A DNA stretch of 6,370 bases, taken from assembly GCA_966211215.1 (NCBI GenBank), contig CBIHNR010000258.1, positions 1 through 6,370 on the forward strand, in the 5' to 3' direction. Each line of letters starts with the position of its first letter. The first letter of the stretch is position 1. The notes under the pieces are model-generated. The model was not told the origin of the DNA. It ran no database searches and saw only the letters and a list, made by a program, of their open reading frames with translations. Made by a program: the position numbers and the translations under genes. Below are positions 6,288 to 6,370 of the stretch, in pieces. Origin of the DNA: Desertivirga sp966211215. Lineage in GTDB: Bacteria > Bacteroidota > Bacteroidia > Sphingobacteriales > Sphingobacteriaceae.

Positions 6288-6370
6288 GCTCCGTCGAAGG
6301 CTTTGCTTGGGGGAACGGAATTCAGGGCTGATAGCTTAAGGCTTCGAGGCCCTCAGCCTGACAAAGCGCC
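6279..6370. repeat. Imperfect-palindrome dispersed repeat inside the tube-like gene
   Basis: The left arm (6279-6301), with the core GAGCTCCGTCGAAGGC, and the right arm (6340-6362), with the core GGCTTCGAGGCCCTCAGCC, are imperfect inverted copies. The adjoining GCTTTG (6300-6305) and CAAAGC (6362-6367) also pair perfectly. The CTCAGCCTGACA end and TCGAAG core match, from memory, the short GTCAxxCTGAGxxxxTCGAAG repeats scattered between genes in Bacteroidota. The element begins at or near the point where tube homology ends and runs to the window edge, so its right end is not seen. Confidence 0.6.

Overview
The window most likely comes from a Bacteroidota chromosome (Sphingobacteriales or Chitinophagales type). 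The reasons are moderate G+C, almost no Shine-Dalgarno sequences before the starts, a TAnnTTTG-type promoter element, gene content typical of that phylum, and short hairpin and dispersed repeats between genes. The assignment is inferred from these traits, without any database comparison.

The left and middle part (1-3563) holds four unrelated single genes. They are a GNAT acetyltransferase (241-741, +), a carbon-nitrogen hydrolase of the nitrilase superfamily (1078-1869, -), a uracil-DNA-glycosylase-superfamily protein (2068-2619, +) closed by a strong hairpin terminator (2641-2673), and a PaiB-like FMN-binding regulator (2955-3563, +). The hydrolase and glycosylase genes are divergent. The intervals carry repeats: a REP-like hairpin at the left edge, a dispersed-repeat block at 871-1050, and a cluster of three hairpins at 3868-3938.

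The right part (4115-6370) is the start of a contractile injection system (eCIS / phage-tail-like / T6SS-iv-like) operon. It has a 523-aa tail sheath protein, then after 25 bp a 154-aa gp19-type inner tube protein. A second tube-family gene follows, overlapping the first tube gene by 8 bp. Sheath and tube together would form the contractile outer cylinder and the inner tube of an injection device.

The most notable observation is that the third gene of this operon looks broken. One missing T in a T5 run (6194-6198) shifts its frame. About 30 codons later the homology ends in a stop inside an imperfect-palindrome dispersed repeat that runs to the window edge. Either the system is decaying here, or there is a homopolymer sequencing error next to a repeat insertion. 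The sheath is also the first visible gene, after 551 bp without a recognisable gene.
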